This document shows positions 1 through 10,755 of a stretch of DNA of 64,000 nucleotides, piece after piece. Numbering within the stretch: position 1 is the stretch's first letter; each line of letters begins with the position of its first letter. The notes beneath the pieces were generated by a model. It had not been told where the DNA came from, did no database searches, and saw only the letters and a list, made by a program, of their open reading frames with translations. The translations under genes and the position numbers were made by a program. Source of the DNA: Brenneria alni (GTDB taxonomy: Bacteria; Pseudomonadota; Gammaproteobacteria; Enterobacterales; Enterobacteriaceae); assembly GCF_003666245.1 (NCBI RefSeq), contig NZ_MJLZ01000023.1:1-64000 (forward strand), in the 5' to 3' direction.

Positions 1-55
1 CGGAATACGAGTGAAGGCGGCGTAGCGTGGGCTCGGAGATGTGTATAAAGGACGG
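1..55 (+). other. Illumina P7/Nextera adapter remnant (assembly artefact)
   Basis: Positions 26-48 match 23 consecutive bases of the Nextera Read 2 transposase adapter, and 29 of 34 bases match over 22-55. Positions 1-13 match the end of the P7 oligo at 10 of 13 bases, and the 8-base gap between (14-21) is exactly the length of an i7 index. The whole block therefore has the architecture P7 tail, index, transposon end. It is not genomic sequence. The window begins at an untrimmed contig end, and genomic sequence starts at about base 56. Confidence 0.93.
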
Positions 56-667
56 GCCGGCACCCTGGCAGCTTTAGGACACCAGGTATTGTTGTGCGAT
101 TTATCCGATGAGATGATTCAACGCGCCAAAGACGCCGCGACCGCTCAGGGTGTGATCCATAACATGCGTTTTGTACAAAGTGCAGCGCAGGATATTGCGC
201 AATATATGGTTAAGCCCGCCGATCTGATATTGTTTCACGCGGTGCTGGAATGGGTGGCGCAACCACGGCAGGTGCTTAAGGTATTGTATGATTGTTTGTC
301 GCCGGGGGGCGTTTTATCCCTGATGTTCTATAACCGGCATGGCCTGTTGATGCGTAACATGGTATTGGGTAACTTTGCCTATGTACAAACCGGTATGCCG
401 AAGCGTAAACGGCGGTCGCTGTCTCCCGATCACCCACTGGATCCGCAGCAGGTTTATTGCTGGCTTAATGAGTTAGGGCTGTCCATCAGTGGTAAGACGG
501 GTGTGCGGGTGTTTCATGACTATTTGCAGAATAAGCAACAACAAAGTGATAATTTTGCCGAGATTCTTGAGCTTGAACAGCGTTACTGTCGGCAGGAACC
601 CTTTGTGAGTCTGGGTCGTTATATCCATGTCATGGCGCATAAACCCCATTTGAAGGATGCATTATGA
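56..667 (+). CDS. cmoM: tRNA 5-carboxymethoxyuridine methyltransferase CmoM, 5' end missing
   Basis: CmoM (formerly SmtA) is a SAM-dependent methyltransferase that methylates cmo5U34 to mcmo5U in certain tRNAs. The readable part aligns from just after SAM motif I onward: [10 protein letters not shown] (motif II region), [12 protein letters not shown] (motif IV), [11 protein letters not shown], and the C-terminal CRQEP...GRYIHV. About 60 N-terminal residues, including the glycine-rich SAM loop, are missing because the sequence starts at an adapter; a GTG at 41 lies inside the adapter and is not the true start. The stop overlaps the mukF start (ATGA), as in the E. coli smtA-mukFEB operon. The truncation is technical, not biological. 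Confidence 0.93.
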   Translation, partial: AGTLAALGHQVLLCDLSDEMIQRAKDAATAQGVIHNMRFVQSAAQDIAQYMVKPADLILFHAVLEWVAQPRQVLKVLYDCLSPGGVLSLMFYNRHGLLMRNMVLGNFAYVQTGMPKRKRRSLSPDHPLDPQQVYCWLNELGLSISGKTGVRVFHDYLQNKQQQSDNFAEILELEQRYCRQEPFVSLGRYIHVMAHKPHLKDAL

Positions 668-1989
668 GTGATTTTTCCCAGACTGTACCCGAACTGGTCG
701 CCTGGGCACGAAAAAATGATTTTTCCCTTTCACTTCCTACGGAGCGTCTGGCTTTTTTGCTGGCGATAGCGACACTGAATGGTGAGCGCATGGATGGTGA
801 AATGAGTGAAGGCGAACTGGTTGATGCTTTTCGTCATGTCAGTCAGGGATTTGATCAAACCAACGAAACCATTGCCGTGCGCGCCAATAATGCGATTAAC
901 GATCTGGTGCGCCAGCGGTTGCTTAATCGCTTTACCAGTGAAATGGCGGATGGCAATGCCATCTATCGCCTGACGCCGCTGGGTATCGGCATTACGGATT
1001 ACTATATCCGCCAGCGCGAGTTCTCGACGCTGCGTCTTTCCATGCAGCTCTCAATCGTGGCCCAGGAACTTAAACGGGCGGCGGAAGCCGCCGAAGAGGG
1101 TGGCGACGAGTTTCACTGGCACCGCAATGTTTTTGCTCCGCTAAAATATTCCGTTGCGGAAATTTTCGACAGTATTGATTTATCCCAACGCGTGATGGAT
1201 GAACAGCAGCAGGGGGTAAAAGACGATATTGCCGCATTGCTGAATCAGGATTGGCGTGCGGCGATCAGCAGTTGTGAACAACTGCTGACGGAAACGTCAG
1301 CCACCCTGCGTGAATTGCAGGATACGCTGGAAGCCGCCGGTGACAAGTTGCAGACCAGCCTGTTGAGTATTCAGGATGCTATTCTGAATAATCCGCATAA
1401 CCTGGAGTTTGTCGACAAGCTAGTATTTGATCTGCAAAGCAAACTTGATCGTATTGTCAGTTGGGGTCAGCAAACTATCGATTTATGGATAGGTTACGAT
1501 CGCCATGTGCATAAATTTATTCGTACCGCGATTGATATGGATAAAAATCGGGTGTTTTCACAACGGTTGCGTCAGTCGGTGCAAAGCTATTTTGAAAGTC
1601 CCTGGGCGCTAACCTTTGCTAACGCTGATCGTTTGCTGGATATGCGTGATGAGGAACTGGCATTGCGCAGTGACGAAGTGATGGGCGAATTGCCGCCAGA
1701 GCTGGAATATGAAGAGTTTAGCGAGATGCGTGAGCAGCTGATTGCACTGGTGGAGCAGGCTCTGCATAAATACAAACAGCAACAAATACCGCTTAATTTA
1801 AGCGATGTGATGCGCGAATATTTGACGCAGTATCCCCGCTCCAGGCATTTTGATGTTGCCCGAATCGTGGTCGACCAGGCAGTTCGCCTGGGTGTGGCCG
1901 AAGCAGATTTCACCGGATTGCCTGCGCTATGGCAGGTAATCAATGATTACGGAGCCAAGGTACAGGCCCATGTCATCGACAAATATTGA
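664..1989 (+). CDS. mukF: Chromosome partition protein MukF (kleisin)
   Basis: MukF is the kleisin subunit of the MukBEF condensin, which compacts and segregates the nucleoid. It bridges the MukB heads and binds MukE dimers. The 441-residue product is the usual family length (E. coli about 440). It starts with the typical N-terminal winged-helix dimerisation region ([13 protein letters not shown]) and has a long helical middle followed by a C-terminal winged helix. The ATG overlaps the cmoM stop by 4 bp, and the 3' end overlaps mukE by 20 bp, so translation is probably coupled through cmoM-mukF-mukE-mukB. Confidence 0.97.
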   Translation: MSDFSQTVPELVAWARKNDFSLSLPTERLAFLLAIATLNGERMDGEMSEGELVDAFRHVSQGFDQTNETIAVRANNAINDLVRQRLLNRFTSEMADGNAIYRLTPLGIGITDYYIRQREFSTLRLSMQLSIVAQELKRAAEAAEEGGDEFHWHRNVFAPLKYSVAEIFDSIDLSQRVMDEQQQGVKDDIAALLNQDWRAAISSCEQLLTETSATLRELQDTLEAAGDKLQTSLLSIQDAILNNPHNLEFVDKLVFDLQSKLDRIVSWGQQTIDLWIGYDRHVHKFIRTAIDMDKNRVFSQRLRQSVQSYFESPWALTFANADRLLDMRDEELALRSDEVMGELPPELEYEEFSEMREQLIALVEQALHKYKQQQIPLNLSDVMREYLTQYPRSRHFDVARIVVDQAVRLGVAEADFTGLPALWQVINDYGAKVQAHVIDKY

Positions 1990-2698
1990 ACAAATCATGC
2001 CAGCCAGACTGGCAACCGCGCTGTCGAATATGTTATTTCCCGCGTTGGATAGTCAGTTACGCGCTGGCCGTCATATCGGGATGGAAGAGCTGGAAAACCA
2101 TGCTTTTCTGATGGATTTTCAGGAAGAGCTGGAAGAGTTTTATGGCCGTTATAATGTGGAGCTGATTCGGGCGCCGGAAGGCTTTTTCTACCTGCGTCCG
2201 CGTTCAACCACGCTGATTCCCCGTTCGGTTTTGTCTGAGCTGGATATGATGGTGGGGAAAATCCTCTGTTATCTGTATCTCAGCCCGGAGCGTTTGGCTC
2301 ATGAAGGCATTTTCAGCCAGCAGGAACTGTACGAAGAGTTGCTCAGTCTGGCGGATGAAAACAAATTACTGAAGCTGGTTAACCAGCGTTCGACGGGTTC
2401 TGACCTGGACAGGCAGAAACTACAGGAAAAAGTGCGCACGTCTCTTAACCGGCTTCGCCGGCTGGGGATGATTTACTTCATGGGAAGTGATAGCAGCAAA
2501 TTTCGTATTACCGAATCCGTGTTTCGGTTCGGCGCCGATGTCCGCAGCGGTGACGATGCCCGTGAAGCACAATTGCGGATGATTCGTGACGGCGAAGCGA
2601 TGCCTGTTGAGGCCAGCCTGTCGCTGAAAGATGAAAGCGAAGACAACGATCGTACAGATGATACCCCGCCAGAGAGTGCTGAGGATGAACAGGAATGA
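1970..2698 (+). CDS. mukE: Chromosome partition protein MukE
   Basis: MukE is the KITE-type accessory subunit of the MukBEF condensin; its dimers sit on MukF and modulate MukB ATPase and DNA binding. The start is set at ATG 1970 (MSSTNIEQ), which aligns with the E. coli N-terminus and has an AAGG about 9 bp upstream. An in-frame ATG at 1943 would add nine residues not seen in the family. The conserved core ([40 protein letters not shown]) is intact, and the C-terminal tail is acidic and variable, as usual. It overlaps both mukF and mukB. Confidence 0.96.
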   Translation: MSSTNIEQIMPARLATALSNMLFPALDSQLRAGRHIGMEELENHAFLMDFQEELEEFYGRYNVELIRAPEGFFYLRPRSTTLIPRSVLSELDMMVGKILCYLYLSPERLAHEGIFSQQELYEELLSLADENKLLKLVNQRSTGSDLDRQKLQEKVRTSLNRLRRLGMIYFMGSDSSKFRITESVFRFGADVRSGDDAREAQLRMIRDGEAMPVEASLSLKDESEDNDRTDDTPPESAEDEQE

Positions 2699-5600
2699 TT
2701 GAACGCGGTAAATTTCGCTCACTGACGCTGGTTAACTGGAATGGCTTTTTCGCCCGTACATTTGATCTGGATGAGCTGGTTACCACGCTATCCGGCGGCA
2801 ATGGGGCGGGTAAATCGACCACTATGGCGGCGTTTATTACGGCGCTGATCCCTGACCTGACGTTATTGCATTTCCGTAACACCACCGAGGCCGGCGCAAC
2901 CAGTGGTTCACGGGACAAAGGCCTGCACGGTAAGCTGCGTGCCGGGGTGTGTTATTCCACTCTTGAGGTGATCAATTCACGGCACCAGCGGGTGCTGGTG
3001 GGTGTTCGCCTGCAACAGGTGGCAGGGCGCGATCGTAAGGTGGATATCAAACCCTTCACCATACAAGGGTTGCCGACGGCAATACAGCCGACGCAACTTC
3101 TGACCCAGATAGTCGGCGATCGTCAGGCCCGGGTTCTCTCTTTACAGGAGTTGAAAGAGCGGGTTGAAGAGATGGAAGGGGTTCAGTTCAAACAGTTTAA
3201 CTCCATCACTGATTACCATTCACTGATGTTTGACTTGGGCGTTGTTCCGCGCCGATTACGTTCGGCGGCCGATCGCAGCAAGTTCTATCGGCTGATTGAA
3301 GCGTCGTTGTATGGCGGTATCTCCAGTGCTATTACACGTTCGCTGCGTGATTATTTACTGCCTGAAAACAGCGGCGTGCGCAAAGCATTCCAGGATATGG
3401 AAGCGGCATTGCGAGAGAACCGCATGACGCTGGAAGCGATTCGCGTTACCCAATCCGATCGTGATTTGTTTAAGCATTTGATTTCTGAAGCGACGTCGTA
3501 TGTCGCCGCAGACTATATGCGCCATGCCAATGAGCGGCGTATACATTTGGATAGCGCACTGGAGCTGCGCCGCGACCTGTTCGGCAGCCGTAAGCAACTG
3601 TCCAGCGAACAGTACCGCCATGTGGAAATGGCGCGTGAGCTGGAAGAACAAAGCGGCGCCGAAAGCGATCTGGAGACGGATTATCAGGCCGCCAGCGATC
3701 ACCTGAGTCTGGTACAGACGGCCATGCGCCAGCAGGAAAAAATCGAGCGTTATAACGCGGATTTGGAAGAACTACGCTACCGGCTGGAAGAGCAGAATGA
3801 AGTTGTTGAAGAAGCGCGTGAGCAACAGGACGAAAATGAAGCGCGGGCCGATGCCGCAGAGCGGGAAGTCGATGAACTGAAAAGCCAGCTTGCCGATTAT
3901 CAGCAGGCGCTCGACGTGCAGCAAACCCGCGCCATTCAATATCAACAGGCACAGCAAGCGTTGGAACGCGCCCGGACGTTATGTCAGTTGCCGGATCTTA
4001 CCGCAAACAACGCGGATGAGTGGCTGGAAAGCTATCAGGCGAAAGAGCGGGAGGCGACAGAAGTGCTGTTGCTGCTGGAGCAGAAACTGAGTGTTGCCGA
4101 TGCGGCACACAGCCAGTTTGAGCAAGCCTATCAGTTGGTGACCCGTATTGCTGGCGCGGTCAGCCGCAGCGACGCCTGGCAGGTGGCGCGTGATCTGTTG
4201 CGCGACGGCTCATCGCAGCGTTATCAGGCTGATCGGGTGCAGCCGCTACGGATGCGTTTATCGGAACTGGAACAACGTCGGCGTGAACAGCAGGACGCCG
4301 AGCGCTTATTGCAGGATTTCTGTAAACGAAACGGGCAGGATTACCAGCCGGAAGACCTTGAGTCGCTCCAACAGGAGCTGGAAGCGCGTATTGAAAGCCT
4401 TTCGTCGCTGGTCGCTGAGGCCGGGGAACGCCGTATGGCGCTGCGTCAGGAACTGGAGCAGGTGCAGCAGCGTATTCAGCAATTGACTTCCCGCGCCCCG
4501 GTCTGGCTGGCGGCGCAGGAAACGCTGACGCAGTTGAGCGAGCAAAGCGGTGAGACGTTTGCAGACAGCCGTCAGGTGACGGAATATATGCAGCAATTGC
4601 TGGAACGTGAGCGTGAAACAACGGTTGAACGCGATGAAATCGCCACCCGCAAACGAAATATTGAAGCGCAGATTGAGCGGCTCAGTCAGCCTGGCGGTTC
4701 GGAAGACCCTAGACTGAATGCACTGGCGGAACGTTTTGGCGGCGTACTGCTGTCGGAAATCTATGATGACGTGACGCTGGATGATGCGCCTTATTTCTCG
4801 GCGCTTTATGGCCCTTCCCGTCATGGGATTGTGGTGGCGGATCTCTCGTTGGTGCGGGAACAACTGGCGGGCCTCGAAGACTGTCCTGAAGACCTGTATC
4901 TGATTGAAGGCGACCCACAGTCATTTGATGATAGCGTTTTTGCCGTTGAGGAGCTGGAAAGGGCGGTGGTGGTTAAAGTTGCCGATCGTCAGTGGCGCTA
5001 CTCCCGCTTCCCGGACGTGCCGCTATTTGGTCGGGCGGCGCGGGAAATGCGTCTTGAAAGCCTGCGTGACGAACGTGAAACCCTGGCGGAGCAATATGCC
5101 ACGCTGTCATTTGATGTACAGAAAACACAGCGGTTGCATCAATCCTTTAGCCGTTTTATCGGCACGCATCTGGCGGTGGTGTTCGATGACGATCCTGAAG
5201 CGGAAATTCGGACATTACATTCACGCCGCAGCGAACTTGAGCGCGCTATTGCGAATTTTGATAGTGAAAATCAGCAGCAGCGTCAGCAATACGAACAGGC
5301 AAAAGAGGGCAGTTCCCAGCTTAACAAACTGATCCCGCGTATCAGCCTGTTATGTGATGACGGTTTGCAGGACCGGGTTGAAGAAGTTCGGGCGGAGTTG
5401 GAAGAAACCGAGGAATCCGTTCGTTTTATCCAGCAACATGGCGATACGCTGGCGAAACTGGAGCCGCTGGTATCAGTGCTGCAAAATGATCCGCAGCAGC
5501 ATGAGCAGCTTCAGGAAGATTACGCGCAGGCGCAGAACGCGCAGCGCCAGGCCAAACAGCAGGCGTTTGCTTTAATGGAAGTGGTGCAACGCCGTGCGCA

Positions 5601-7134
5601 CTTCAGCTATACCGATGCGGCTGGCATGTTGGGCGAAAATGCTGATCTTAATGACAAACTGCGTCATCGTCTGGATCAGGCTGAAGCGGAGCGGACGAAA
5701 GCGCGTGATCAACTGCGCCAGCATCAGGCGCAATTCAGCCAGTATAGTCAGGTTCAGGCGTCGTTAAAAAGTTCTTATGACGCCAAATGCGACATGCTGA
5801 AAGAGCTGACGCAAGAGCTTCAGGATATTGGCGTTCGCGCCGATATGGATGCTGAATTCCGCGCCCGCCAGCGTCGGGACGAATTACATGCGGCTTTAAG
5901 CACCAATCGTTCGCGCCGCAACCAGTTGGAAAAACAGATTACCTTCTGTGAAGCGGAAATGGATAGTTTGCAGAAAAAATTACGCAAACTTGAACGTGAT
6001 TATCATCAGATGCGCGAGCAGGTAGTTATCGCCAAAGCAGGCTGGTGTGCCGTTATGCGGCTGGTTAAGGATAACGGCGTTGAGCGGCGTTTGCACCGGC
6101 GTGAACTGGCCTATATGGATGGCGATGAACTTCGCTCCATGTCGGATAAGGCGCTGGGAGCATTGCGTCTGGCGGTTGCGGATAACGAACATCTGCGGGA
6201 TGTCTTGCGTCTTTCAGAAGATCCTAAACGCCCGGAGCGTAAAATTCAGTTCTATATCGCGGTGTACCAGCATCTGCGTGAGCGTATCCGGCAGGATATT
6301 ATTCGTACCGACGATCCGGTCGAAGCTATCGAACAGATGGAGATCGAGTTAAATCGTCTGACGGAAGAACTGACCGCCCGTGAGCAGACGCTGGCCATCA
6401 GTTCACGCAGCGTGGCAAATATTATCCGCAAGACGATCCAGCGTGAGCAAAACCGTATCCGTATGTTGAATCAGGGGTTGCAATCCGTCGCTTTCGGCCA
6501 GGTGAAAAGTGTGCGTCTGAACGTGAATGTGCGTGAAACGCACACCACGTTGTTGAACGTGTTGTCCGAACAGCAGGAGATGCATCAGGATCTGTTTAAC
6601 AGTAACCGGCTGACATTCTCTGAAGCGTTGGCAAAATTGTATCAGCGGCTGAATCCTGAAATTGATATGGGCCAGCGGACACCGCAAACTATCGGCGAAG
6701 AGTTGCTTGATTACCGCAACTACCTTGAGATGGAAGTTGAAGTCAATCGCGGGGCAGATGGCTGGTTACGGGCCGAAAGTGGCGCGTTGTCGACAGGGGA
6801 GGCGATCGGTACCGGTATGTCAATTCTGGTTATGGTTGTTCAGAGCTGGGAAGAGGAATCGAAGCGCCTGCGGGGTAAAGATATATCACCCTGCCGCTTA
6901 TTGTTTCTTGATGAAGCCGCCCGCTTGGATGCTAAATCCATTGCTACGCTATTTGAACTCTGCGACCGTCTGGAAATGCAATTGATCATTGCCGCGCCGG
7001 AAAATATCAGCCCTGAAAAAGGGACGACCTATAAATTGGTTCGTAAGGTTTATCAGAACAACGAGCACGTTCATGTGGTCGGGCTGCGCGGCTTTGCGGG
7101 TGAAGTAACAGAGATTCAGGAACAGGCCTCCTAG
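2695..7134 (+). CDS. mukB: Chromosome partition protein MukB (SMC-like ATPase)
   Basis: MukB is the SMC-type ATPase of the MukBEF condensin; it also contacts topoisomerase IV. The product has 1479 residues (E. coli 1486). Walker A is GGNGAGKST at residues 34-42. Long coiled-coil arms of Glu/Gln/Arg-rich heptads flank a central hinge near residues 650-780. The ABC signature [10 protein letters not shown] lies near residue 1364 and Walker [12 protein letters not shown] near residue 1402. The start overlaps the mukE stop (ATGA). A strong intrinsic terminator follows at 7161, closing the operon. Confidence 0.98.
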   Translation: MIERGKFRSLTLVNWNGFFARTFDLDELVTTLSGGNGAGKSTTMAAFITALIPDLTLLHFRNTTEAGATSGSRDKGLHGKLRAGVCYSTLEVINSRHQRVLVGVRLQQVAGRDRKVDIKPFTIQGLPTAIQPTQLLTQIVGDRQARVLSLQELKERVEEMEGVQFKQFNSITDYHSLMFDLGVVPRRLRSAADRSKFYRLIEASLYGGISSAITRSLRDYLLPENSGVRKAFQDMEAALRENRMTLEAIRVTQSDRDLFKHLISEATSYVAADYMRHANERRIHLDSALELRRDLFGSRKQLSSEQYRHVEMARELEEQSGAESDLETDYQAASDHLSLVQTAMRQQEKIERYNADLEELRYRLEEQNEVVEEAREQQDENEARADAAEREVDELKSQLADYQQALDVQQTRAIQYQQAQQALERARTLCQLPDLTANNADEWLESYQAKEREATEVLLLLEQKLSVADAAHSQFEQAYQLVTRIAGAVSRSDAWQVARDLLRDGSSQRYQADRVQPLRMRLSELEQRRREQQDAERLLQDFCKRNGQDYQPEDLESLQQELEARIESLSSLVAEAGERRMALRQELEQVQQRIQQLTSRAPVWLAAQETLTQLSEQSGETFADSRQVTEYMQQLLERERETTVERDEIATRKRNIEAQIERLSQPGGSEDPRLNALAERFGGVLLSEIYDDVTLDDAPYFSALYGPSRHGIVVADLSLVREQLAGLEDCPEDLYLIEGDPQSFDDSVFAVEELERAVVVKVADRQWRYSRFPDVPLFGRAAREMRLESLRDERETLAEQYATLSFDVQKTQRLHQSFSRFIGTHLAVVFDDDPEAEIRTLHSRRSELERAIANFDSENQQQRQQYEQAKEGSSQLNKLIPRISLLCDDGLQDRVEEVRAELEETEESVRFIQQHGDTLAKLEPLVSVLQNDPQQHEQLQEDYAQAQNAQRQAKQQAFALMEVVQRRAHFSYTDAAGMLGENADLNDKLRHRLDQAEAERTKARDQLRQHQAQFSQYSQVQASLKSSYDAKCDMLKELTQELQDIGVRADMDAEFRARQRRDELHAALSTNRSRRNQLEKQITFCEAEMDSLQKKLRKLERDYHQMREQVVIAKAGWCAVMRLVKDNGVERRLHRRELAYMDGDELRSMSDKALGALRLAVADNEHLRDVLRLSEDPKRPERKIQFYIAVYQHLRERIRQDIIRTDDPVEAIEQMEIELNRLTEELTAREQTLAISSRSVANIIRKTIQREQNRIRMLNQGLQSVAFGQVKSVRLNVNVRETHTTLLNVLSEQQEMHQDLFNSNRLTFSEALAKLYQRLNPEIDMGQRTPQTIGEELLDYRNYLEMEVEVNRGADGWLRAESGALSTGEAIGTGMSILVMVVQSWEEESKRLRGKDISPCRLLFLDEAARLDAKSIATLFELCDRLEMQLIIAAPENISPEKGTTYKLVRKVYQNNEHVHVVGLRGFAGEVTEIQEQAS

Positions 7135-7160
7135 CGTGGAATAATGGTTTTTTTATGTTT

Positions 7161-7191
7161 AAAGCCGCTTTTTTGAGCGGCTTTATTTTTT
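7161..7191 (+). terminator. Intrinsic terminator of the mukFEB operon
   Basis: A perfect 9-bp stem (AAAGCCGCT / AGCGGCTTT, 7161-7169 with 7176-7184) with a T-rich loop is followed by a T-rich tract, 27 bp after the mukB stop. Confidence 0.9.
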
Positions 7192-7481
7192 ATCACAAGC
7201 ACTATCAGTGCTAGTGATTATTTGGTAACTCGCCAGACCAGTAAAATAATTTTGTGACGAGAGAAGCAAAAATATTTTTCTCTTTATATACTGACTGTAA
7301 GACAGACGAAATATTTCAGTCTGGCAAGGCAATATTCGCCGCACATAATTACCGGCAAATATTGCTGCTTAAAAACACAATCATTTTTCTCTGCAATATT
7401 TGAGCTGGGTTGTTTTATTTTTGCCATCAACATGGTTTGTCGTGGAAGGCATTGTGATTAATGTGTACAGGGGATAAATGA
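7192..7481 (+). promoter_or_regulatory. Upstream region of ldtD with an imperfect palindrome
   Basis: This gap of about 290 bp is AT-rich and non-coding. Its clearest feature is a 21-bp near-palindrome at 7303-7323, with arms CAGAC / GTCTG around the palindromic core GAAATATTTC. ldtD is envelope-stress (Cpx) controlled in E. coli, but I could not find a convincing CpxR box. The promoter was not located with confidence. Confidence 0.3.
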
Positions 7482-9212
7482 ATGCTGTTGTATAAGCGAA
7501 AAACGCAGAGGTTGTTGTGGAGTGCGGGTTGTATTTGGGTGTGTAGCCTGTCTCCTTCGTTTTCGGTGCTGGCAGCGTCACCCGTGGTGTTATCTGGCCT
7601 ATCTCAAAATACGGATTCTATTTCGGTGGAGAATAGCCGGACAGCTTTGTTGGCTGCGTTGCCTGTCGGCATTACGCCTCACTATCTTGCCGATTTGTCG
7701 TCATTATATGCACAACATCAAATGCAACCGATGTGGGGGGACAGCCGGGCTGTTCAGTACCTTCAAAAGCAACTGGCGGAATTGGCGATTTCTGGCATAC
7801 AACCACAGTTTACGACATGGGTGAGCTGGCTTACCGATCCACAGATAACCGGATTTGCGCGTGATATTGTCTTATCCGATGCAATGCTGGGTTATTTGCA
7901 GTTTGTTTCTGGTATAGAACGCAATGGCAATAATTGGTTATACAGCAATGTACCTTATCGTTTGCAGTCACCTCCTGCAAACGTGGTGAGCCAGTGGCAA
8001 CTGGCGGTGAAGTCAGGCGATAGCGCCGCGTATATCATTTCATTGGCGCCACAGCATTCGCAGTATGCCAAAATGCACCAGGCATTACAGGATATGCTGG
8101 TGGATAACCTTCCCTGGCCAAAATTAAATCTGTCTGAAAGTTTACGTCCGGGGCAGGCCAGTCAGGCGCTTCCGGCGCTGCGTGAAATCCTACAGAGAGC
8201 AGGAATGTTGGCGTCTGATGCAAATATCACGCTGCTCAATGAAAATATAGCGACGAGCCAACCTATGGATAATCCGCCAGCAGACGGTATGACTGCGTCT
8301 GAAAATCTCTACAATGGCGAGTTAGTGGAAGCGGTAAAGCGCTTCCAGCGTGGGAAGGGGCTGGATGATGATGGTGTTATTGGTAAGCGAACCCGCGACT
8401 GGCTAAATGTGCCGCCGCAAATGCGCGCCACACTTTTGGCGCTGAATATCCAGCGTTTGCGTTTACTGCCGGATAACGTTAATACCGGAATTATGGTTAA
8501 TATCCCTAACTACTCACTGATTTATTATCAGGACGGCTCAGAGCGGCTGTCGTCCAGGGTTATTGTCGGTCAGCCGAAGCGCAAAACGCCGCTGATGAGC
8601 AGTTCACTTTATAATGTGGTGGTCAATCCACCGTGGAATGTACCCACGACGCTAACGCGTCAGGATATTATCCCTAAGGTCATTCAGGATCCAGGTTACT
8701 TACAGCGGCATGGTTACACCGTCCTGGCTGACTGGAGTCAGGATGCGGAAGTGATCGATCCGGCAATGATTGACTGGTCGATGGTATCGCCAGGGCGTTT
8801 CCCCTATCGCCTGCGCCAGGCGCCGGGGGCAAATAACTCGCTGGGGCGTTATAAGTTCAATATGCCCAATTCTGAAGCAATCTATCTGCACGATACGCCG
8901 AATCATAATTTGTTTAAGCGGGATATCCGGGCGTTGAGCTCTGGCTGTGTTCGCGTAAATAAAGCCTCTGAACTTGCTGGTATGTTATTGCAGGATGCCG
9001 GCTGGAATAATGACCGTATTTCTTTAACGTTGAATCAAGGTAAAACAACCTATGTCCCGATGAAACATCGGATCCCGGTAAGCCTCTATTATTTAACCGC
9101 ATGGGTTGAAGATGACGGTAAGCCACAGTTTCGAACAGATATTTACAATTATGACGATATTGCTAGATTAGGGATGCAAATTCTGCCTAAAGCCAGGTCG
9201 TTTTTGCAGTAA
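7482..9212 (+). CDS. ldtD: L,D-transpeptidase LdtD (YcbB)
   Basis: LdtD is a periplasmic L,D-transpeptidase that makes 3-3 (mDAP-mDAP) peptidoglycan cross-links, mainly under envelope or beta-lactam stress. The 576-residue product has an N-terminal signal/anchor (basic MLLYKRK then a hydrophobic run to about residue 32). A peptidoglycan-binding repeat follows near residues 275-310 (VEAVKRFQRGKGLDDDGVIG). The YkuD catalytic domain carries the motif HDTPNHNLFKRD...SSGCVRV, with catalytic Cys489. It is about 40 residues shorter than E. coli LdtD, with the difference mostly in the signal-proximal and linker parts. The start follows a GGGG element; an ATG at 7478 is out of frame and stops at once. 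Confidence 0.96.
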   Translation: MLLYKRKTQRLLWSAGCIWVCSLSPSFSVLAASPVVLSGLSQNTDSISVENSRTALLAALPVGITPHYLADLSSLYAQHQMQPMWGDSRAVQYLQKQLAELAISGIQPQFTTWVSWLTDPQITGFARDIVLSDAMLGYLQFVSGIERNGNNWLYSNVPYRLQSPPANVVSQWQLAVKSGDSAAYIISLAPQHSQYAKMHQALQDMLVDNLPWPKLNLSESLRPGQASQALPALREILQRAGMLASDANITLLNENIATSQPMDNPPADGMTASENLYNGELVEAVKRFQRGKGLDDDGVIGKRTRDWLNVPPQMRATLLALNIQRLRLLPDNVNTGIMVNIPNYSLIYYQDGSERLSSRVIVGQPKRKTPLMSSSLYNVVVNPPWNVPTTLTRQDIIPKVIQDPGYLQRHGYTVLADWSQDAEVIDPAMIDWSMVSPGRFPYRLRQAPGANNSLGRYKFNMPNSEAIYLHDTPNHNLFKRDIRALSSGCVRVNKASELAGMLLQDAGWNNDRISLTLNQGKTTYVPMKHRIPVSLYYLTAWVEDDGKPQFRTDIYNYDDIARLGMQILPKARSFLQ

Positions 9213-9258
9213 GTATCGAAAATTTCGGGGTTTAGCAAAACAAATACATAATTTGCTA

Positions 9259-9285
9259 TGCGGGGAATCATTGCGATCCCCCGCA
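9259..9285 (+). terminator. GC-rich hairpin after ldtD
   Basis: An 11-bp stem with one mismatch (TGCGGGGAATC / GATCCCCCGCA) lies 47 bp after the ldtD stop. It lacks a T-tract, so it may act as an mRNA 3'-end stabiliser or a weak terminator. Confidence 0.4.
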
Positions 9286-9393
9286 AACCCTCGAGCAAAG
9301 CGGGTTGACTCACTTTTCATAGGCGGTTAAGGTTCAAGACGGTGCGTTTTGTGTGCCCTCACTAACACCTTTTTAGTCAGGAAAATCCTATCT

Positions 9394-9942
9394 ATGGAAG
9401 ACATTGACAATCATCGCCGCAAATGGCTTGCGCTGGGTGGTGCAGCATTAGGTATTGCACTGCTTCCCGGTCAGGCAATGGCTACGTTATCTACACCCCG
9501 ACCGCGTATTTTGTTGCTCAATAACCTTAATACGGGAGAACGCCTCAAGGCCGAGTTTTTTGACGGCAGGCGTTACATTAAAGAAGAATTATCGCGGCTA
9601 AATCATTTTTTCCGCGATTATCGGGCGAACAAGATCAAAACTATCGACCCACAACTCTTTGATCAACTTTTCCGATTACAGGTTATGTTGGGTACGAACA
9701 AACCGGTACAACTGATCTCTGGCTACCGTGCGATTGATACCAATAATCAACTGCGAGCTCACCGTAAAGGCGTAGCCAAACAAAGCTATCACACCAAAGG
9801 ACAGGCTATGGACTTCCATATCGAAGGCGTCCAGCTTGCCAACCTGCGTAAAGCCGCGATAAAAATGCGGGCAGGTGGCGTCGGTTATTACCCCCGCAGT
9901 AATTTTGTTCATATTGATACAGGCCCTGTTCGCACCTGGTAA
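9394..9942 (+). CDS. mepK: Murein endopeptidase MepK (YcbK, M15/DUF882 family)
   Basis: MepK is a zinc-dependent murein endopeptidase related to the M15 family. In E. coli it cleaves cross-links, with preference for the 3-3 bonds made by L,D-transpeptidases. The start is at ATG 9394 (MEDIDNHRRKWLALGG), which matches the family; an upstream in-frame ATG at 9349 would add 15 unrelated residues. The N-terminus is a Tat-like signal (RRKWLALGGAALG, cleavage near AMA). The metal site residues are visible in SYHTKGQAMDFHIEG and FVHIDTG. It sits directly after ldtD, so the maker and the cutter of the same bond are neighbours. The product is 182 residues, the usual length. Confidence 0.94.
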   Translation: MEDIDNHRRKWLALGGAALGIALLPGQAMATLSTPRPRILLLNNLNTGERLKAEFFDGRRYIKEELSRLNHFFRDYRANKIKTIDPQLFDQLFRLQVMLGTNKPVQLISGYRAIDTNNQLRAHRKGVAKQSYHTKGQAMDFHIEGVQLANLRKAAIKMRAGGVGYYPRSNFVHIDTGPVRTW

Positions 9943-9981
9943 ACTGATCGGCGGTATTTATTTTGTTAGTTCTGGAGCAGT

Positions 9982-10629
9982 ATGAAATATCAAATTATCC
10001 CCGTTACGGCATTCAGCCAGAACTGCACATTATTATGGTGCGAGAAAACGAACGAAGCCGCAATAGTCGACCCTGGTGGTGATGCGGGCAAAATAAAACA
10101 GGTGGTTGCTCAGGCGGGTGTTAGCGTTAAGCAAATCCTGCTGACTCACGGGCATTTGGATCATGTCGGCGCGGCGGCGGAGCTGGCTGAATACTATCAG
10201 GTGCTAATTATCGGCCCGCAGATAGAAGATGCATTCTGGCTGGAAGGGTTGCCCGCGCAGAGTCGAATGTTTGGGCTGGGTGAATGTAAAGCGTTAACGC
10301 CTTCCCGTTGGTTAAAAGAAGGTGATGAGATTCATATCGGTGATGTTACCCTCGCGGTATTCCATTGTCCCGGCCACACGCCCGGACATATCGTCTTCTT
10401 TGACGCGGTATCGCGTCTGGCGCAAGTGGGTGATGTTATTTTTAATGGTGGCGTGGGGCGCAGTGATTTTCCCCAGGGGGATCATCAGGCACTGATATCC
10501 TCAATTCGCAATAAATTACTCCCGCTTGGGGATGATATTACCTTTATTCCGGGACATGGGCCGATATCAACGTTTGGTCAGGAACGCAAAACCAACCCGT
10601 TTATTCGCGATGAACCTGCAGTTTGGTAG
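9982..10629 (+). CDS. gloC: Type II glyoxalase II GloC (YcbL)
   Basis: GloC is a metallo-beta-lactamase-fold hydrolase of S-lactoylglutathione, the last step of methylglyoxal detoxification, acting in the cytosol. The 215-residue product equals the E. coli length. The metal-binding motif THGHLDH is at residues 55-61, with further ligands in [14 protein letters not shown] and the C-terminal PGHGP. A TTCTGGAGCAG sequence precedes the ATG. It follows mepK by 39 bp and could be co-transcribed. Confidence 0.95.
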   Translation: MKYQIIPVTAFSQNCTLLWCEKTNEAAIVDPGGDAGKIKQVVAQAGVSVKQILLTHGHLDHVGAAAELAEYYQVLIIGPQIEDAFWLEGLPAQSRMFGLGECKALTPSRWLKEGDEIHIGDVTLAVFHCPGHTPGHIVFFDAVSRLAQVGDVIFNGGVGRSDFPQGDHQALISSIRNKLLPLGDDITFIPGHGPISTFGQERKTNPFIRDEPAVW

Positions 10630-10665
10630 TTATCTGATTACTATTCAAATGCAGCGGGAATAAAA

Positions 10666-10704
10666 AACCGCCGGGAGCGATTTTAAACGCTGCTTCCGGC
10701 GGTT
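10666..10704 (+). terminator. Long hairpin after gloC
   Basis: A long stem (AACCGCCGG...CCGGCGGTT with further pairing GAGCG/CGCT inside) lies 36 bp after the gloC stop, between the convergent genes gloC and aspC. The following bases are AT-rich rather than a clean T-tract. Confidence 0.6.
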
Positions 10705-10710
10705 CGCTAT

Positions 10711-10740
10711 AAAAAAGCCGGTTTGTTACCGGCTTTACTT
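10711..10740 (-). terminator. Intrinsic terminator of aspC (bidirectional)
   Basis: The stem AAAGCCGGT / ACCGGCTTT (10714-10722 with 10728-10736) is followed on the minus strand by a run of T from 10716 down to 10711, just past the aspC stop. The plus-strand side is also T-rich, so it may serve gloC as well. Confidence 0.85.
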
Positions 10741-10755
10741 TTATAGATTATCTGA

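Noticed and set aside
2508-4863. Several antisense ORFs of 100-185 codons within mukE and mukB
   Set aside because: All are mirror frames of strongly conserved MukE/MukB sequence, with no ribosome binding site or recognisable domain.
7224-7245. GTAA-type repeats upstream of ldtD as a CpxR box
   Set aside because: The two half-sites are spaced by about 11 bases rather than the usual 5, and one half-site is imperfect.
7381-7581. 66-codon minus-strand ORF overlapping the ldtD start
   Set aside because: It covers the ldtD promoter and signal peptide, has low-complexity composition, and no ribosome binding site.
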